64,000 nt of DNA from Pseudomonas sp. UYIF39 (GTDB lineage: Bacteria > Pseudomonadota > Gammaproteobacteria > Pseudomonadales > Pseudomonadaceae): assembly GCF_029963765.1 (NCBI RefSeq), contig NZ_JALBYU010000008.1, forward strand, positions 1 through 64,000. The letters run 5' to 3'. The notes beneath the pieces were generated by a model. That model ran no database searches. It was not told where the DNA came from and saw only the letters and a list, made by a program, of their open reading frames with translations. The position numbers and the translations under genes are program-made. Positions 35,135-44,551 of the stretch are shown in pieces; position 1 is the first letter of the stretch; each line of letters starts with the position of its first letter.

Positions 35135-36641
35135 CGGCGATGGCGCGACGGGCGACCGAACGTTTGCGCCAGATCCGGATGATCGGCATCAGGAGCATGA
35201 TCGCGGTCAGTACCCAGCAGCCGAAGGTGATCGGGCTCGACCAGAGAATTTCCAGCGCACCGTTGGAGATCGACAGGGCGCGACGCAGGTTTTGCTCCAT
35301 CAAACCGCCGAGGATGAAACCCAGCAGAACCGGGGACAACGGGAAGTCCAGCTTGCGCAGGATGTAGCCGAAGATACCGATACCGATCATCAGGAACAGG
35401 TCGAAAGTGGTGGCGTGCACCGCGTAGACGCCGATCCCGGTAATGATCGCGATCACCGGCACCAGCGCCCAGTTCGGCACGGCAAGGATGCGGGTGAAGA
35501 TGCGGATCATCGGGATGTTGAGGATCACCAGCATGATGTTGGCGACGAACAACGAAGCGATCAGGCCCCAGACAATGTCCGGTTGCTGTTGAAACAGCAG
35601 TGGGCCCGGGGTGATGTTGTACAGCGACAGTGCGCCGATCATCACCGCCGTGGTGCCCGAACCCGGAACGCCGAGGGTCAGCATTGGCACCAGGGCACCG
35701 CAGGCTGCGCCGCCGATGGCGGTTTCCGGGGCTGCGAGGCCACGCATGTCGCCCTGGCCGAAGGTGCCTTTGGCGCCGGCGATGCGTTTCTCGGTCATGT
35801 AAGCCACGGCGCTGGCCAGCGTTGCGCCGGCACCCGGCAATACGCCCATGATGAAGCCCAGCACGCCGCAACGAATGTTCACCACGAACACTGCCGAGGC
35901 TTCCTTGAAGTTGAACATCATGCGGCCGGTGGCTTTCACCGCTTCCTGGCCATGATGGGTTTTTTCCAGCAGCAGGAGGATTTCACTGATGGAGAACAAG
36001 CCCAGTACCAGCACAACGAACTGAATGCCGTCCGTCAAATGGATGTTATCCCCGGTGAAACGATACACGCCGCTGTTGGCATCGATCCCGACGGTCGATA
36101 GAAACAAACCGATCAGCGCTGCGATAAAGGTCTTTAGTGGGCGGTCGCCGGCCATGCCGCCGAGACAGACAATCGCAAACACCATCAGCACGAAGTATTC
36201 CGCGGGTCCGAAGGCAATCGCCCATTTCGCCAGCAGCGGGGCGAACAGCACCATGCCGCAAGTCGCGATGAACGCACCGATGAACGAGCTCCACGCCGAC
36301 AGCGACAGCGCCACACCGGCCAGACCCTTGCGGGCCATCGGGTAACCGTCGAGGGTAGTCATGACGGTGGAGGCTTCGCCGGGAATGTTCAGCAGGATCG
36401 AGCTGATCCGGCCGCCATATTCGCAACCCAGGTACACCGCCGCCAGCAGAATCAGCGCCGACTCCGGTGGCAGGCCGAGGGCGAATGCGATCGGAATCAG
36501 CAACGCTACGCCGTTGATCGGGCCCAGGCCCGGCAACAGGCCGACCACGGTGCCGATGAGGGTGCCGCAGAGCGCAGTCACCAGGTTGTACGGGGTTAGC
36601 GCAACGCCAAACCCTTGTCCCAAATAGCCAAGAGTATCCAT
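35127..36641 (-). CDS. tctA: Tripartite tricarboxylate transporter large membrane subunit TctA
   Basis: A 504-aa inner-membrane protein with about 11-12 helices and the two family motifs: GLLPGLGPINGVALLIPIAF near residue 35 and GVLPGAGATLASAVAYMTEK near 260. TctA is the translocating subunit for citrate-like substrates. It is preceded by tctB one base away and followed by the overlapping abrB-like gene. Confidence 0.94.
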   Translation of the reverse strand: MDTLGYLGQGFGVALTPYNLVTALCGTLIGTVVGLLPGLGPINGVALLIPIAFALGLPPESALILLAAVYLGCEYGGRISSILLNIPGEASTVMTTLDGYPMARKGLAGVALSLSAWSSFIGAFIATCGMVLFAPLLAKWAIAFGPAEYFVLMVFAIVCLGGMAGDRPLKTFIAALIGLFLSTVGIDANSGVYRFTGDNIHLTDGIQFVVLVLGLFSISEILLLLEKTHHGQEAVKATGRMMFNFKEASAVFVVNIRCGVLGFIMGVLPGAGATLASAVAYMTEKRIAGAKGTFGQGDMRGLAAPETAIGGAACGALVPMLTLGVPGSGTTAVMIGALSLYNITPGPLLFQQQPDIVWGLIASLFVANIMLVILNIPMIRIFTRILAVPNWALVPVIAIITGIGVYAVHATTFDLFLMIGIGIFGYILRKLDFPLSPVLLGFILGGLMEQNLRRALSISNGALEILWSSPITFGCWVLTAIMLLMPIIRIWRKRSVARRAIADV

Positions 36642-36642
36642 A

Positions 36643-37101
36643 TCAGTTCTCCAGAACGTCGAGCACGCCCAACGGCAGTGGCACGTCCATCACCTTGTCG
36701 AACAGCAAGTAAAGGCCGACAGCCATCAGGCTGATGATCACCACACTGGGCAACCAGCGGCCGCCGTACAGGCGTGCCATCGGGATACCGATCAGGATGC
36801 TCGCGACAATGAAGCCAAGGGGTTCGAAGGTGCCCGCAAACACCAGCAACAGCACCACGCAGATGCTGATTTTGGTCAGGGTTTCGCGGTCCATCGGCGG
36901 TTCGTCAGGGTTGTGCTTGATCGGTGCGGGACGAAACACCATGTACAACAGCGCCAGGCCCATCAGGCCGAGCATCAACAGTGGAAAGGCGCGCGGCCCC
37001 ACCGGTTCGTAGGAAAAAGGCGCTTGATACGGCCACGCCATCAGCGCCAGGCCAACACAGGCCAGTAACAGCACCGAAGCAAAAATGCGTTGTAAGAGCA
37101 T
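36643..37101 (-). CDS. tctB: Tripartite tricarboxylate transporter small membrane subunit TctB
   Basis: A 152-aa membrane protein with four helices (LQRIFASVLLLACVGLALMA; AFPLLMLGLMGLALLYMVFR; ISICVVLLLVFAGTFEPLGF; LPSVVIISLMAVGLYLLFDK). This topology and position between tctC and tctA identify it; sequence conservation in the family is low. The ATG at 37101 follows ggagtttccc and starts the first helix, so it is preferred to 37131. Confidence 0.88.
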   Translation of the reverse strand: MLLQRIFASVLLLACVGLALMAWPYQAPFSYEPVGPRAFPLLMLGLMGLALLYMVFRPAPIKHNPDEPPMDRETLTKISICVVLLLVFAGTFEPLGFIVASILIGIPMARLYGGRWLPSVVIISLMAVGLYLLFDKVMDVPLPLGVLDVLEN

Positions 37102-37160
37102 GGGAAACTCCTGTGCCGCAGCCCCGCGCAAACGGGGCCGCAGCCGCTAGACAGAGGCGA

Positions 37161-38138
37161 TCACTGGATCAGGCCGAACTCTTTGGCCAGCACTTTGTAG
37201 TCCGCTACCTGCTTCTTCACATAGGTGTCCAGTTCCGGGCCAGTCATGGCGAACGGGAACAGTTCACGCTGATCGCGCAGCTTGGCAAAGTCCTCGGAGG
37301 CGAGCAGTTTGTCGAAGGCGTTTTTCCACCAGGCGTAGTCTTCGTCGCTGACCTTTGGCCCGAGGTAGAAGCCGCGAACCACTGGCCAGACGATGTCGTA
37401 GCCTTGCTCTTTGGCGGTCGGAATGTCTTTCATTTCCGGCTGGTCCAGACGCTTCTCGGAGAACACGGCCAGCAGGCGCATGTCGCCGCTCTGGATGTGC
37501 GGCATGGAGTCGGAGATGTCGGTGCTGCCGACCTGGATGTGGCCGCCGAGCAGGGCCGTGGCGATTTCACCGCCGCCTTCGAGGGCGACATAACGCAGGT
37601 CGCGCGGGTTGATCCCCGCAGCCTTGGCGACCAGCGCGGTTTGCATCCAGTCCTGGCTGCCGACGGTGCCACCGGAGCCGATCACCACTTTGCTCGGGTC
37701 TTTCTTCAACGCCTGAACCAGATCGTCCAGGTTCTTGTAAGGCGAATCGCTTTTCACCGCGATGGCGCCATAGCTGGTGCCGACAGCTGCCAGCCAGCGC
37801 ACGGCGCTTTCATCGAAACGACCAAACTTGCCTTGGGCCAGGTTCAACAGCGAACCGCTGGACCACGCCACCAGCGTGCCGGCGTCGGCAGGACGCTGAG
37901 CGACCACCGCGTTGTACGCCACCGCGCCGACACCGCCGGGCATGTAGGTCACGCGCATCGGTTTGGTCAGCAGTTTCTGATTCACCAGCGCGCTTTGCGC
38001 CAGCTTGCAGGTCAGGTCGAAACCGCCGCCTGGAGAGGCCGGGGCGATGCATTCCGGACGTTTGGGTTCAGCGAGTAATTGGCCGGCGAACAGCAGGGCG
38101 CTGGCGGTGATAGCAACTTTACGTAGTGACACATTCAT
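37161..38138 (-). CDS. tctC: Tripartite tricarboxylate transporter substrate-binding protein TctC
   Basis: A 325-aa periplasmic binding protein of the Bug/TctC family. Signal peptide VSLRKVAITASALLFAGQLL with cleavage near residue 24; mature start EPKRPECIAPASPGGGFDLT with the conserved P-G-G-G-x-D loop that binds the carboxylate; then VVIGSGGTVGSQDWMQTALV and IQVGSTDISDSMPHIQSGDM. The substrate is probably citrate or another tricarboxylate, as the operon also has an OpdH-like porin and is divergent from tctDE. Confidence 0.93.
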   Translation of the reverse strand: MNVSLRKVAITASALLFAGQLLAEPKRPECIAPASPGGGFDLTCKLAQSALVNQKLLTKPMRVTYMPGGVGAVAYNAVVAQRPADAGTLVAWSSGSLLNLAQGKFGRFDESAVRWLAAVGTSYGAIAVKSDSPYKNLDDLVQALKKDPSKVVIGSGGTVGSQDWMQTALVAKAAGINPRDLRYVALEGGGEIATALLGGHIQVGSTDISDSMPHIQSGDMRLLAVFSEKRLDQPEMKDIPTAKEQGYDIVWPVVRGFYLGPKVSDEDYAWWKNAFDKLLASEDFAKLRDQRELFPFAMTGPELDTYVKKQVADYKVLAKEFGLIQ

Positions 38139-38171
38139 TGGATTCTCCACGGCTTTTTTGTTGTAAGGATG

Positions 38172-38205
38172 TGTAGGAGCTGCCGAAGGCTGCGATTTTT
38201 TTTGG
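38172..38205. repeat. REP-like element between opdH and tctC
   Basis: tgtaggagctgccgaaggct-gcgatttttttt is a half-copy of the aggtcgcagccttcggcagc family at 3706. The T-run and the small stem may attenuate transcription on the plus strand only. Confidence 0.65.
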
Positions 38206-38223
38206 TTTCGGCATTTCAATCAA

Positions 38224-39516
38224 TTACCAAAGGGCAACGCTATAGCTCACCAGCAGACGCACTTCATCGGCATCGCGAGCGGAGTAGTTGGAACGGTAAG
38301 TGGCATTACGCAGGCGCACGGCAACATCCTTGAGCGCGCCGCTTTGTACGACGTATTTGATTTCGGTGTTGCGCTCCCACTCCTTGCCTTCATCGCCGTT
38401 CTTGAGCTTGATGTTGTCACCGCTCACGTAACGGCTCATGAAACCCAGGCCGGGGATGCCGAGTTTGGCGAAGTCGTAGTCGTAGCGTGCTTGCCACGAA
38501 TGTTCTTCGGCACCAGCAAAGTCGTTGATCTGCACGAAGTTGACCAGGTACGGGTCACTGCCATCGACGTACGGGAACGCGCTGTCGCCGGACATGTGCT
38601 GGTAGCCGGCGCTGAATTTATGCCCGCTCAAGGCGTAGCTCACCAAGCCGTTGAGGGATTTGTTGTCGATCTGGCCGCCACGGGCCGCGCCCTGGTCATC
38701 GCTGATGGCCAGGCGCAGATCGGTGCCGAAAGTGCCGGGGCCGAACGGTTGCGAAGCGACAACACCGAGGAAGTGCTGGTTGTAGACTTCATCAAGTTGC
38801 GCGAAGTGGTAGCTGCCGGTGATTTTGTCGGTGAACTTGTAGTCCAGGCCGCCAAAGTCAAAATGCTTGCCGGCTACGGTGCCAGCGAAGCGGCTGTTCT
38901 TGTTGTTGAGGGCAATGTCCTCGAAGTCGGTACTGTCGCGGTCCTTGGCTTTTTCCAGACGACCCCCGGTGAAGGTCAGGTTCTTGATCTCTTTGGAGGT
39001 CAGCATTCCACCTTCAAAAGTCTGTGGCAGGATGCGTCCGTCGTTGGACTTGAGGATCGGCAGTTCCGGAATCAGGCTGCCGATTTTCAGTTCGGTGGCG
39101 GAAATCTTCACTTTGCCGGTCAGGCCCAGCTTGGAGTACTCATCGGCGGCGCGGCCGTCGTCATGGGTTGGCAGCAGGCCGGTGCCAGTGCGGTCGGGAC
39201 TCGAATCGAGTTTGACCCCCAGCATGCCCAGCGCATCGACACCGAACCCCACGGTGCCGTCGGTGTAGCCCGATTGCAGGTTGAGCATGAACCCCTGAGC
39301 CCATTCGTCCCGCTTGGATTGCTGGGCGCTGGTGCCGTTGCGAAAGTCACGGTTGAAATACATGTTGCGGGTTTCAAGGGTTGCCGTACTGTCTTCAAAG
39401 AAGGCAGCCTGGCTCAACGGCGAAAAGCCGGCGAGGGCGGCGGCACTGGCAAGGGCGGTGTGGCTGAGGCGGGAAAAACGAACAGGCGGACGAGCCTGTA
39501 GCTGCATGGACAGCAT
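38224..39516 (-). CDS. opdH: OprD-family outer-membrane porin, OpdH-like
   Basis: A 430-aa porin with a signal peptide ending near LSQAAFFEDSTATLETRNMY and the OprD N-terminal pattern (F-x-x-D-x-x-x-x-L-x-x-R-N-x-Y-F-N-R-D-F-R). It has repeated amphipathic strands and ends RLLVSYSVALW with the C-terminal aromatic residue needed for outer-membrane insertion. It lies directly upstream of tctCBA. In P. aeruginosa the porin in this place, OpdH, takes up tricarboxylates under TctDE, so I assign the symbol by context and family; the exact OprD subtype is less certain. Confidence 0.85.
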   Translation of the reverse strand: MLSMQLQARPPVRFSRLSHTALASAAALAGFSPLSQAAFFEDSTATLETRNMYFNRDFRNGTSAQQSKRDEWAQGFMLNLQSGYTDGTVGFGVDALGMLGVKLDSSPDRTGTGLLPTHDDGRAADEYSKLGLTGKVKISATELKIGSLIPELPILKSNDGRILPQTFEGGMLTSKEIKNLTFTGGRLEKAKDRDSTDFEDIALNNKNSRFAGTVAGKHFDFGGLDYKFTDKITGSYHFAQLDEVYNQHFLGVVASQPFGPGTFGTDLRLAISDDQGAARGGQIDNKSLNGLVSYALSGHKFSAGYQHMSGDSAFPYVDGSDPYLVNFVQINDFAGAEEHSWQARYDYDFAKLGIPGLGFMSRYVSGDNIKLKNGDEGKEWERNTEIKYVVQSGALKDVAVRLRNATYRSNYSARDADEVRLLVSYSVALW

Positions 39517-39751
39517 CTTGAAGTACTCCGTTTATTGTTCTTATTGGCGAAAACGCTTCGAGGCGTTTTTCGTATCGCTATGTGCGGTAGCGCACGGCAG
39601 TTAAAACTGTCCGTGGCTGGACTCTAACCGGCCAACCTTTCGCTAACCTTTCAGAAGACTTTCACGGTTTTCGGGCTTCACAGCGGCGGTTGCGGCTGTA
39701 AACTCCGCGCCAAACAATGGCATCGACCATCCCTGAATGAGGTAAAGATCC

Positions 39752-40423
39752 ATGCGTGTTCTGCTCGTCGAAGACCATCTGCAGCTCGCCGAAAGTGTCG
39801 CCCAGGCGCTCAAGAGCACCGGGCTGACCGTGGATGTGCTGCACGACGGCGTGGCGGCCGACCTGGCGTTGAGCAGCGAGGAATACGCCATGGCGATCCT
39901 TGACGTCGGCCTGCCGCGCATGGATGGCTTCGAAGTGCTGGCGCGCCTGCGGGCGCGGGGCAAGAACCTGCCGGTGTTGATGTTGACCGCCCGCAGCGAC
40001 GTCAAGGATCGGGTCCACGGCCTGAACCTTGGCGCTGACGATTACCTGGCCAAACCTTTCGAACTGACCGAACTCGAAGCCCGGGTCAAAGCCTTGCTGC
40101 GTCGCAGTGTGCTCGGCGGTGAACGCCAGCAGCGCTGCGGTGTGCTGGCCTATGACCTGGACACTCGGCGCTTCACTCTCGGCGAAGAATTGCTGACCCT
40201 GACCTCTCGCGAACAGGCTGTTCTTGAAGCGCTGATCGCCCGTCCTGGCCGGGTGATGAGCAAGGAACAACTGGCCTCGCAAGTGTTCGGTCTGGACGAA
40301 GAGGCCAGCCCCGACGCTATCGAGATCTATGTCCATCGCCTGCGCAAGAAGCTCGACGGCCAACCGGTCGTCATCGTGACCTTCCGCGGTCTCGGCTACT
40401 TGCTGGAAAGCCGCGATGCATAA
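39752..40423 (+). CDS. tctD: Response regulator TctD
   Basis: A 223-aa OmpR-type regulator. Receiver domain: MRVLLVEDHLQLAESVAQAL with acidic pocket, phospho-Asp in MAILDVGLPRMDGFEVL (about residue 51) and Lys in DYLAKPFELTELEARV. The winged helix follows (TLTSREQAVLEALIARPGRV and SPDAIEIYVHRLRKKLDGQP). It overlaps the kinase gene by 8 nt and is divergent from opdH-tctCBA, its known target in pseudomonads, across a 235-bp intergenic control region (39517-39751). Confidence 0.93.
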   Translation: MRVLLVEDHLQLAESVAQALKSTGLTVDVLHDGVAADLALSSEEYAMAILDVGLPRMDGFEVLARLRARGKNLPVLMLTARSDVKDRVHGLNLGADDYLAKPFELTELEARVKALLRRSVLGGERQQRCGVLAYDLDTRRFTLGEELLTLTSREQAVLEALIARPGRVMSKEQLASQVFGLDEEASPDAIEIYVHRLRKKLDGQPVVIVTFRGLGYLLESRDA

Positions 40424-41804
40424 GCCCAGCAGCCTGCGTTGGCGGTTGCTGTGGAATCTGGCGTTGTTGCTGGTGGTGTTGATGTTGGCCAGTGGTTTGA
40501 GTGCTTACTGGAACGGTCGCGAAGCGGCCGACACCGCCTATGACCGGACCTTGCTGGCCTCGGCGCGGACCATCGCTGCCGGTGTTTCCCAGCGCGACGG
40601 CTCGCTGAGCGCCGACGTACCCTACGTGGCCCTCGACACCTTCGCCTACGACAGTGCGGGACGGATTTTTTACCTGGTTAACGACATCAATCAGAAACTG
40701 ATCTCCGGTTACGAAAACCTGCCGCCACCGCCACCGGGAACCCCGCGAACGGACGACTATCCGGCACTGGCGCGTTTCTATAACGCCAAGTACCAGGGGC
40801 AGAACGTACGCGTGGTGAGCCTGCTCAAACCCGTGAGCGAGCCGAACATGAACGGTATGGCGGAAATCCGCGTGGCGGAAACCGATGAGGCTCGGGTCAG
40901 CATGGCCCGCAGCTTGGCGGCGGACACGTTGTTGCGTCTGGGCATGCTGGCGGTGGGTGCGTTGTTGCTGGTGTGGTTTGCGGTCAGTGCCGCGTTGCGT
41001 CCGCTGGAACGCTTGCGCACCGCGGTGGAAGAACGTCAGTCGGACGATCTGCGGCCATTGCCGTTGGTGGAAGTGCAGCACGAATTGTGGCCACTGGTGC
41101 GCGCGCTCAATCACTTTACCGAGCGCTTGCGTGGGCAGTTTGAACGTCAAGCGCAGTTCATCGCTGATGCCGCCCATGAGCTGCGTACTCCCCTGGCGGC
41201 GCTCAAGGCACGACTGGAACTGGGCTTGCGCTCGACCGAACCTGAAACCTGGCGCAGTACATTGGAAACCGCTGCCCAAGGCACGGACCGATTGACCCAC
41301 CTTGCCAATCAATTGCTCTCGCTGGCACGGGTCGAAAATGGCGCCAGGGCCATCGCCGAGGGCGGCGCGCAGTTGCTTGATCTCAGTCAGCTGGCTCGCG
41401 AACTCGGCATGGCCATGGCGCCGCTGGCCCACGCGCGCGGTGTGGCGCTGGCGCTGGAAGCAGACGAACCGGTGTGGTTGCGCGGCGAGCCAACGCTGTT
41501 GAACGAACTGTTGAGCAATCTGGTGGATAACGCGTTGGCCCATACACCGTCGGGTGGCAACGTTATTCTCCGGGTCACGGCACCGGCCGTGTTGGAGGTC
41601 GAGGACGACGGCCCGGGCATTCCTCTTGAAGAGCGCGATCGGGTGTTCGAGCGCTTTTACCGGCGCAACCAGCAGGTGGCCGGTTCGGGGTTGGGGCTGG
41701 CGATTGTCGGTGAGATCTGCCGCGCACACCTGGCTCAAATCAGCCTGCACGATGGCGAACAGGCGGGGTTGAAGGTGCGGGTGAGTTTTATTGCGGGGGA
41801 GTGA
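40416..41804 (+). CDS. tctE: Sensor histidine kinase TctE
   Basis: A 462-aa membrane kinase. The N-terminal 2CSK-like sensor (residues 40-160) lies between helices LLWNLALLLVVLMLASGLSA and MLAVGALLLVWFAVSAALRP; HAMP-like linker; H-box QFIADAAHELRTPLAALKAR (phospho-His near residue 253); N-box NELLSNLVDNALAHTP; G-boxes VEDDGPGIPLEERDRVFERF and GSGLGLAIVGEI. All are intact. It senses tricarboxylates in the periplasm in the known systems and controls TctD. Confidence 0.93.
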   Translation: MHKPSSLRWRLLWNLALLLVVLMLASGLSAYWNGREAADTAYDRTLLASARTIAAGVSQRDGSLSADVPYVALDTFAYDSAGRIFYLVNDINQKLISGYENLPPPPPGTPRTDDYPALARFYNAKYQGQNVRVVSLLKPVSEPNMNGMAEIRVAETDEARVSMARSLAADTLLRLGMLAVGALLLVWFAVSAALRPLERLRTAVEERQSDDLRPLPLVEVQHELWPLVRALNHFTERLRGQFERQAQFIADAAHELRTPLAALKARLELGLRSTEPETWRSTLETAAQGTDRLTHLANQLLSLARVENGARAIAEGGAQLLDLSQLARELGMAMAPLAHARGVALALEADEPVWLRGEPTLLNELLSNLVDNALAHTPSGGNVILRVTAPAVLEVEDDGPGIPLEERDRVFERFYRRNQQVAGSGLGLAIVGEICRAHLAQISLHDGEQAGLKVRVSFIAGE

Positions 41805-41820
41805 TGGTGTTTGTTATGGC

Positions 41821-41900
41821 CCCATCGCGAGCAAGCTCGCTCCCACAGGGAATCTTCGGTGCTACATAGATCCAGTGTGCGAGCTTGCTCGCGATGGGGG
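41821..41900. repeat. REP/BIME element after tctE
   Basis: cccatcgcgagcaagctcgc-tcccacaggg and tgtgcgagcttgctcgcgat-gggg face each other with a 30-bp gap, between the convergent tctE and HDOD genes. Confidence 0.9.
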
Positions 41901-41914
41901 CGCTGCGGTCCCAA

Positions 41915-42736
41915 TCAGTAAAACATCGACCGCGACTCTTCCAGATCGCGGCACATCGCCTCGTTCTCCGGATCAATCCCCAGCTTTTTGAACGCCGGCA
42001 CGCTGAATGCGTCGATGCGCGCGAGGGGATGGTCGGTGTCCTTGTGGCAATACAGGCTGGCCACTTGCACCAGATCGACATAGTCGACCCGCTCGGACTG
42101 TCGATTGAAGTCCAGATAAAGCCCCGGTACCTGTACCAGCATCTCCGGAAATTCCCAGACCCTGAGCAGTTTGTCGCCGAGCAGTGGATGAATGTGATCG
42201 ATCACATGGTTGAGGCTGACCGGGTCAGCCAGCAGTTCATAGTGATCTTCGGCGTAAGTCAGGATTGGCAACACACCGATCTGATGCACCAATCCGCCTA
42301 GGGCTGCCTGATCGGGCTTGAGTTGCGTGTACCTGCGGCACAATGCATAGCTGACCCCGGCGATTTCCAGGCTTTTGCGCCAGACATCGCGCATTTTGTG
42401 TTCCACCACCTCGGAGCGGGCATGGAAAATCTGTTCCATGACCAGACCGATGGCCAGGTTGCTGCTGTAATTGATGCCCAGTCGAGTGATTGCCGTGTGC
42501 AGGTCAGTGACTTCCTGGGTCGCGCGCAGCAGCGGGCTATTGACCACTTTGATCAGACGCGCCGACAGCGCGGTATCGCGGCCGATCACTTTGCTCAGGG
42601 TGCTGATACTGATTTCCGGGTCTTCGGCGGCCTTGCGAATCTGCAGGGCCACTTCCGGTAACGTTGGCAGAACCAGGTCATCGTTATCGATGGCCTCAAC
42701 CAAATCCTGTTGGACCCTTTCCGCCAGCTCGCTCAT
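41915..42736 (-). CDS. HDOD-domain protein
   Basis: A 273-aa protein. Its HDOD domain covers about residues 20-215: LPTLPEVALQIRKAAEDPEI, SISTLSKVIGRDTALSARLI, KVVNSPLLR, and GGLVHQIGVLPILTYAEDHY where true HD hydrolases have the H-D metal ligands. Members are signalling scaffolds, some linked to c-di-GMP and motility, without known catalysis. No sensor or output domain is fused. It starts 34 bp from ygfZ on the same strand. Confidence 0.88.
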   Translation of the reverse strand: MSELAERVQQDLVEAIDNDDLVLPTLPEVALQIRKAAEDPEISISTLSKVIGRDTALSARLIKVVNSPLLRATQEVTDLHTAITRLGINYSSNLAIGLVMEQIFHARSEVVEHKMRDVWRKSLEIAGVSYALCRRYTQLKPDQAALGGLVHQIGVLPILTYAEDHYELLADPVSLNHVIDHIHPLLGDKLLRVWEFPEMLVQVPGLYLDFNRQSERVDYVDLVQVASLYCHKDTDHPLARIDAFSVPAFKKLGIDPENEAMCRDLEESRSMFY

Positions 42737-42770
42737 TTCGTTTCTCTAGGTATTGCGACAAATGCTGCTG

Positions 42771-43712
42771 TTAACGCTGGATTTCGCGATCGCGATCCAG
42801 TTCGTAAGGCAGGTCGAGCAGGTGCAGGGCTGGCCCTTCGAGCGCGCCCAGATGGATATCACCCCCTTCCGCTGCTTCGGCTTGCAGCACGGCCAGAAGT
42901 TCAATGTTTTGCCCGGTGTTGGCGGCCAGCACCACTTCGCCGATAGAGCTACCGTGGGTAGGGGAAAACAATTGTGTGCCAGGTTCAGGCAACTCGTTGG
43001 CATCCAGTTTCAGGCGATACAAGCGGCGCTTGAGTTTGCCAAGGTACTGCATGCGCGCGACGATTTCCTGGCCGGTGTAGCAACCTTTCTTGAAGCTCAC
43101 GCCACCCACGGCTTGCAGATTGAGCATCTGCGGGATGAACAGTTCGCGAGTGCTCGACATGACCTGACCGATCCCTGCGCGGACCTGGCCCAACAGCCAT
43201 TGATTCAGATCGCCTTCGACCAATACGGCGGACAGCTTGCCCTTGATAAGGTCGGCCTGGTCGGCGGCGACCCAGAGTTCGGCGCGGTCCGGCGAGACGC
43301 GAATGGCGATCAAGCCGTCATTGCGCGCGACGCTGTCGGTATCGGCCGGAAGATCAAGACCGAGGCTGATCAGTGCCGCATCGCCATGGTCGATGCCAAA
43401 GCGGACCCAGGCAGCGCTTTCATCGGTCAGTTTGGACTTGGAAAACACTGCGTACTTTTTCAGGTCCGCCAGTTGCGGTTCGAGCAGTTCGGTGGCCATG
43501 GCCATCAGAACGCCGTCGCCTTCCAGCAGGATGCGGAAACTCGACTGCATCCGGCCCTTCTGCGTGCAGCGGGCGCCGAGGCTGGCCTGGGTGTCACTCA
43601 AGTAATTGAGGTTGCAGGTCAATTGGCCTTGCAGGAATTTGCCGGCATCCGCGCCGTGTACTGCGAGAACGCCTTCGTGAGACAGGGTGCAGAAAAAAGC
43701 AGAATCGGCCAT
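42771..43712 (-). CDS. ygfZ: Folate-binding protein YgfZ
   Basis: A 313-aa protein related to the glycine-cleavage T protein; it uses folate to help repair or assemble iron-sulfur proteins such as MiaB. The signature K-G-C-Y-T-G-Q-E-I-V-A-R-M (about residue 228) with the essential Cys is intact, after LSHEGVLAVHGADAGKFLQG at the N-terminus. It is divergent from sdhE, a common gamma-proteobacterial arrangement. Confidence 0.92.
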   Translation of the reverse strand: MADSAFFCTLSHEGVLAVHGADAGKFLQGQLTCNLNYLSDTQASLGARCTQKGRMQSSFRILLEGDGVLMAMATELLEPQLADLKKYAVFSKSKLTDESAAWVRFGIDHGDAALISLGLDLPADTDSVARNDGLIAIRVSPDRAELWVAADQADLIKGKLSAVLVEGDLNQWLLGQVRAGIGQVMSSTRELFIPQMLNLQAVGGVSFKKGCYTGQEIVARMQYLGKLKRRLYRLKLDANELPEPGTQLFSPTHGSSIGEVVLAANTGQNIELLAVLQAEAAEGGDIHLGALEGPALHLLDLPYELDRDREIQR

Positions 43713-43860
43713 GGGTCATCGCAGGGTAAAGAGTCTGGGGGACATCATAAGGGGGCGCTCTCGAAATGGGTAGTTTACAAAGGACGATGGTGCCCGACCA
43801 AAGCCGACTGTTCGGCCGGGCTTGGGGCTGTATACTTGCCGCCTATTTGAGGAGCGCTCC

Positions 43861-44115
43861 ATGGTCGAAGATGTTGAACTGAATCGCCTCTACTGGCACA
43901 GCCGCCGCGGCATGCTTGAACTTGACGTGTTGCTGGTACCGTTCGTCAAAGAGGTCTATCCGCACCTCAATGATGTCGACCGCGATTGCTACCGCAAGCT
44001 GCTCGAATGCGAAGATCAGGACATGTTCGGCTGGTTCATGGAGCGCGCCGAATCGGAAGATCCGGAGCTTCAACGCATGGTTCGCATGATTCTGGATCGT
44101 GTCCAGCCCAAGTAA
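43861..44115 (+). CDS. sdhE: Succinate dehydrogenase assembly factor SdhE
   Basis: An 84-aa protein that promotes FAD attachment to succinate dehydrogenase flavoprotein. The key R-G-M-L-E-L-D block (residues 15-21, [20 protein letters not shown]) and [20 protein letters not shown] are conserved. The ATG at 43861 follows gaggagcgctcc; the longer frame upstream has no family match. It overlaps ygfX by 17 nt. Confidence 0.95.
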   Translation: MVEDVELNRLYWHSRRGMLELDVLLVPFVKEVYPHLNDVDRDCYRKLLECEDQDMFGWFMERAESEDPELQRMVRMILDRVQPK

Positions 44116-44551
44116 TGCGTTCGAATGCCGCTGGCATGCCTCACGGCAATTGCTGGCGGCGTATCTTCTGGCCCAGCTGTTCGCGCTGGGTTCGCTGTTC
44201 CTTCTTTCTATACCGGTCTGGGCCTGTCTGCTCGGCGCTTTTTGCTGTCTGGCTCACGGCGCTTGGGCGTTACCGCGACAGATTCTGGTGACGCACCCAA
44301 GGGCATTTCTCGGCTTGCGTCGCACTGTCGATGGCTGGCAATTGTGGAATCAGGCAGCAGGTTGGCAACCAGTGCAGTTGCGACCGGACAGCTTGGCATT
44401 GCCCTTGATTGTAGTGCTGCGTTTTCGACTGCGAGACGAGTGGCGGGTCAGATCAATCTGCGTTCCCCGCGACTCGCAGGCGGCGGATCTGCACCGGCGC
44501 CTGCGGGTTCGGCTTACGTTCAGTCGACGTAGGTGGGCGGCACCAGAATAG
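44099..44551 (+). CDS. ygfX: YgfX/CptA-like membrane protein
   Basis: A 150-aa protein starting with GTG inside the sdhE end. Two helices ([20 protein letters not shown] and [20 protein letters not shown]) are followed by a soluble beta region ([40 protein letters not shown]) typical of YgfX, the partner always next to sdhE. In E. coli it has been described both as a toxin acting on the cytoskeleton and as a partner of SdhE; neither is settled. Its last 32 bp overlap the convergent nadB. Confidence 0.85.
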   Translation: MSSPSNAFECRWHASRQLLAAYLLAQLFALGSLFLLSIPVWACLLGAFCCLAHGAWALPRQILVTHPRAFLGLRRTVDGWQLWNQAAGWQPVQLRPDSLALPLIVVLRFRLRDEWRVRSICVPRDSQAADLHRRLRVRLTFSRRRWAAPE

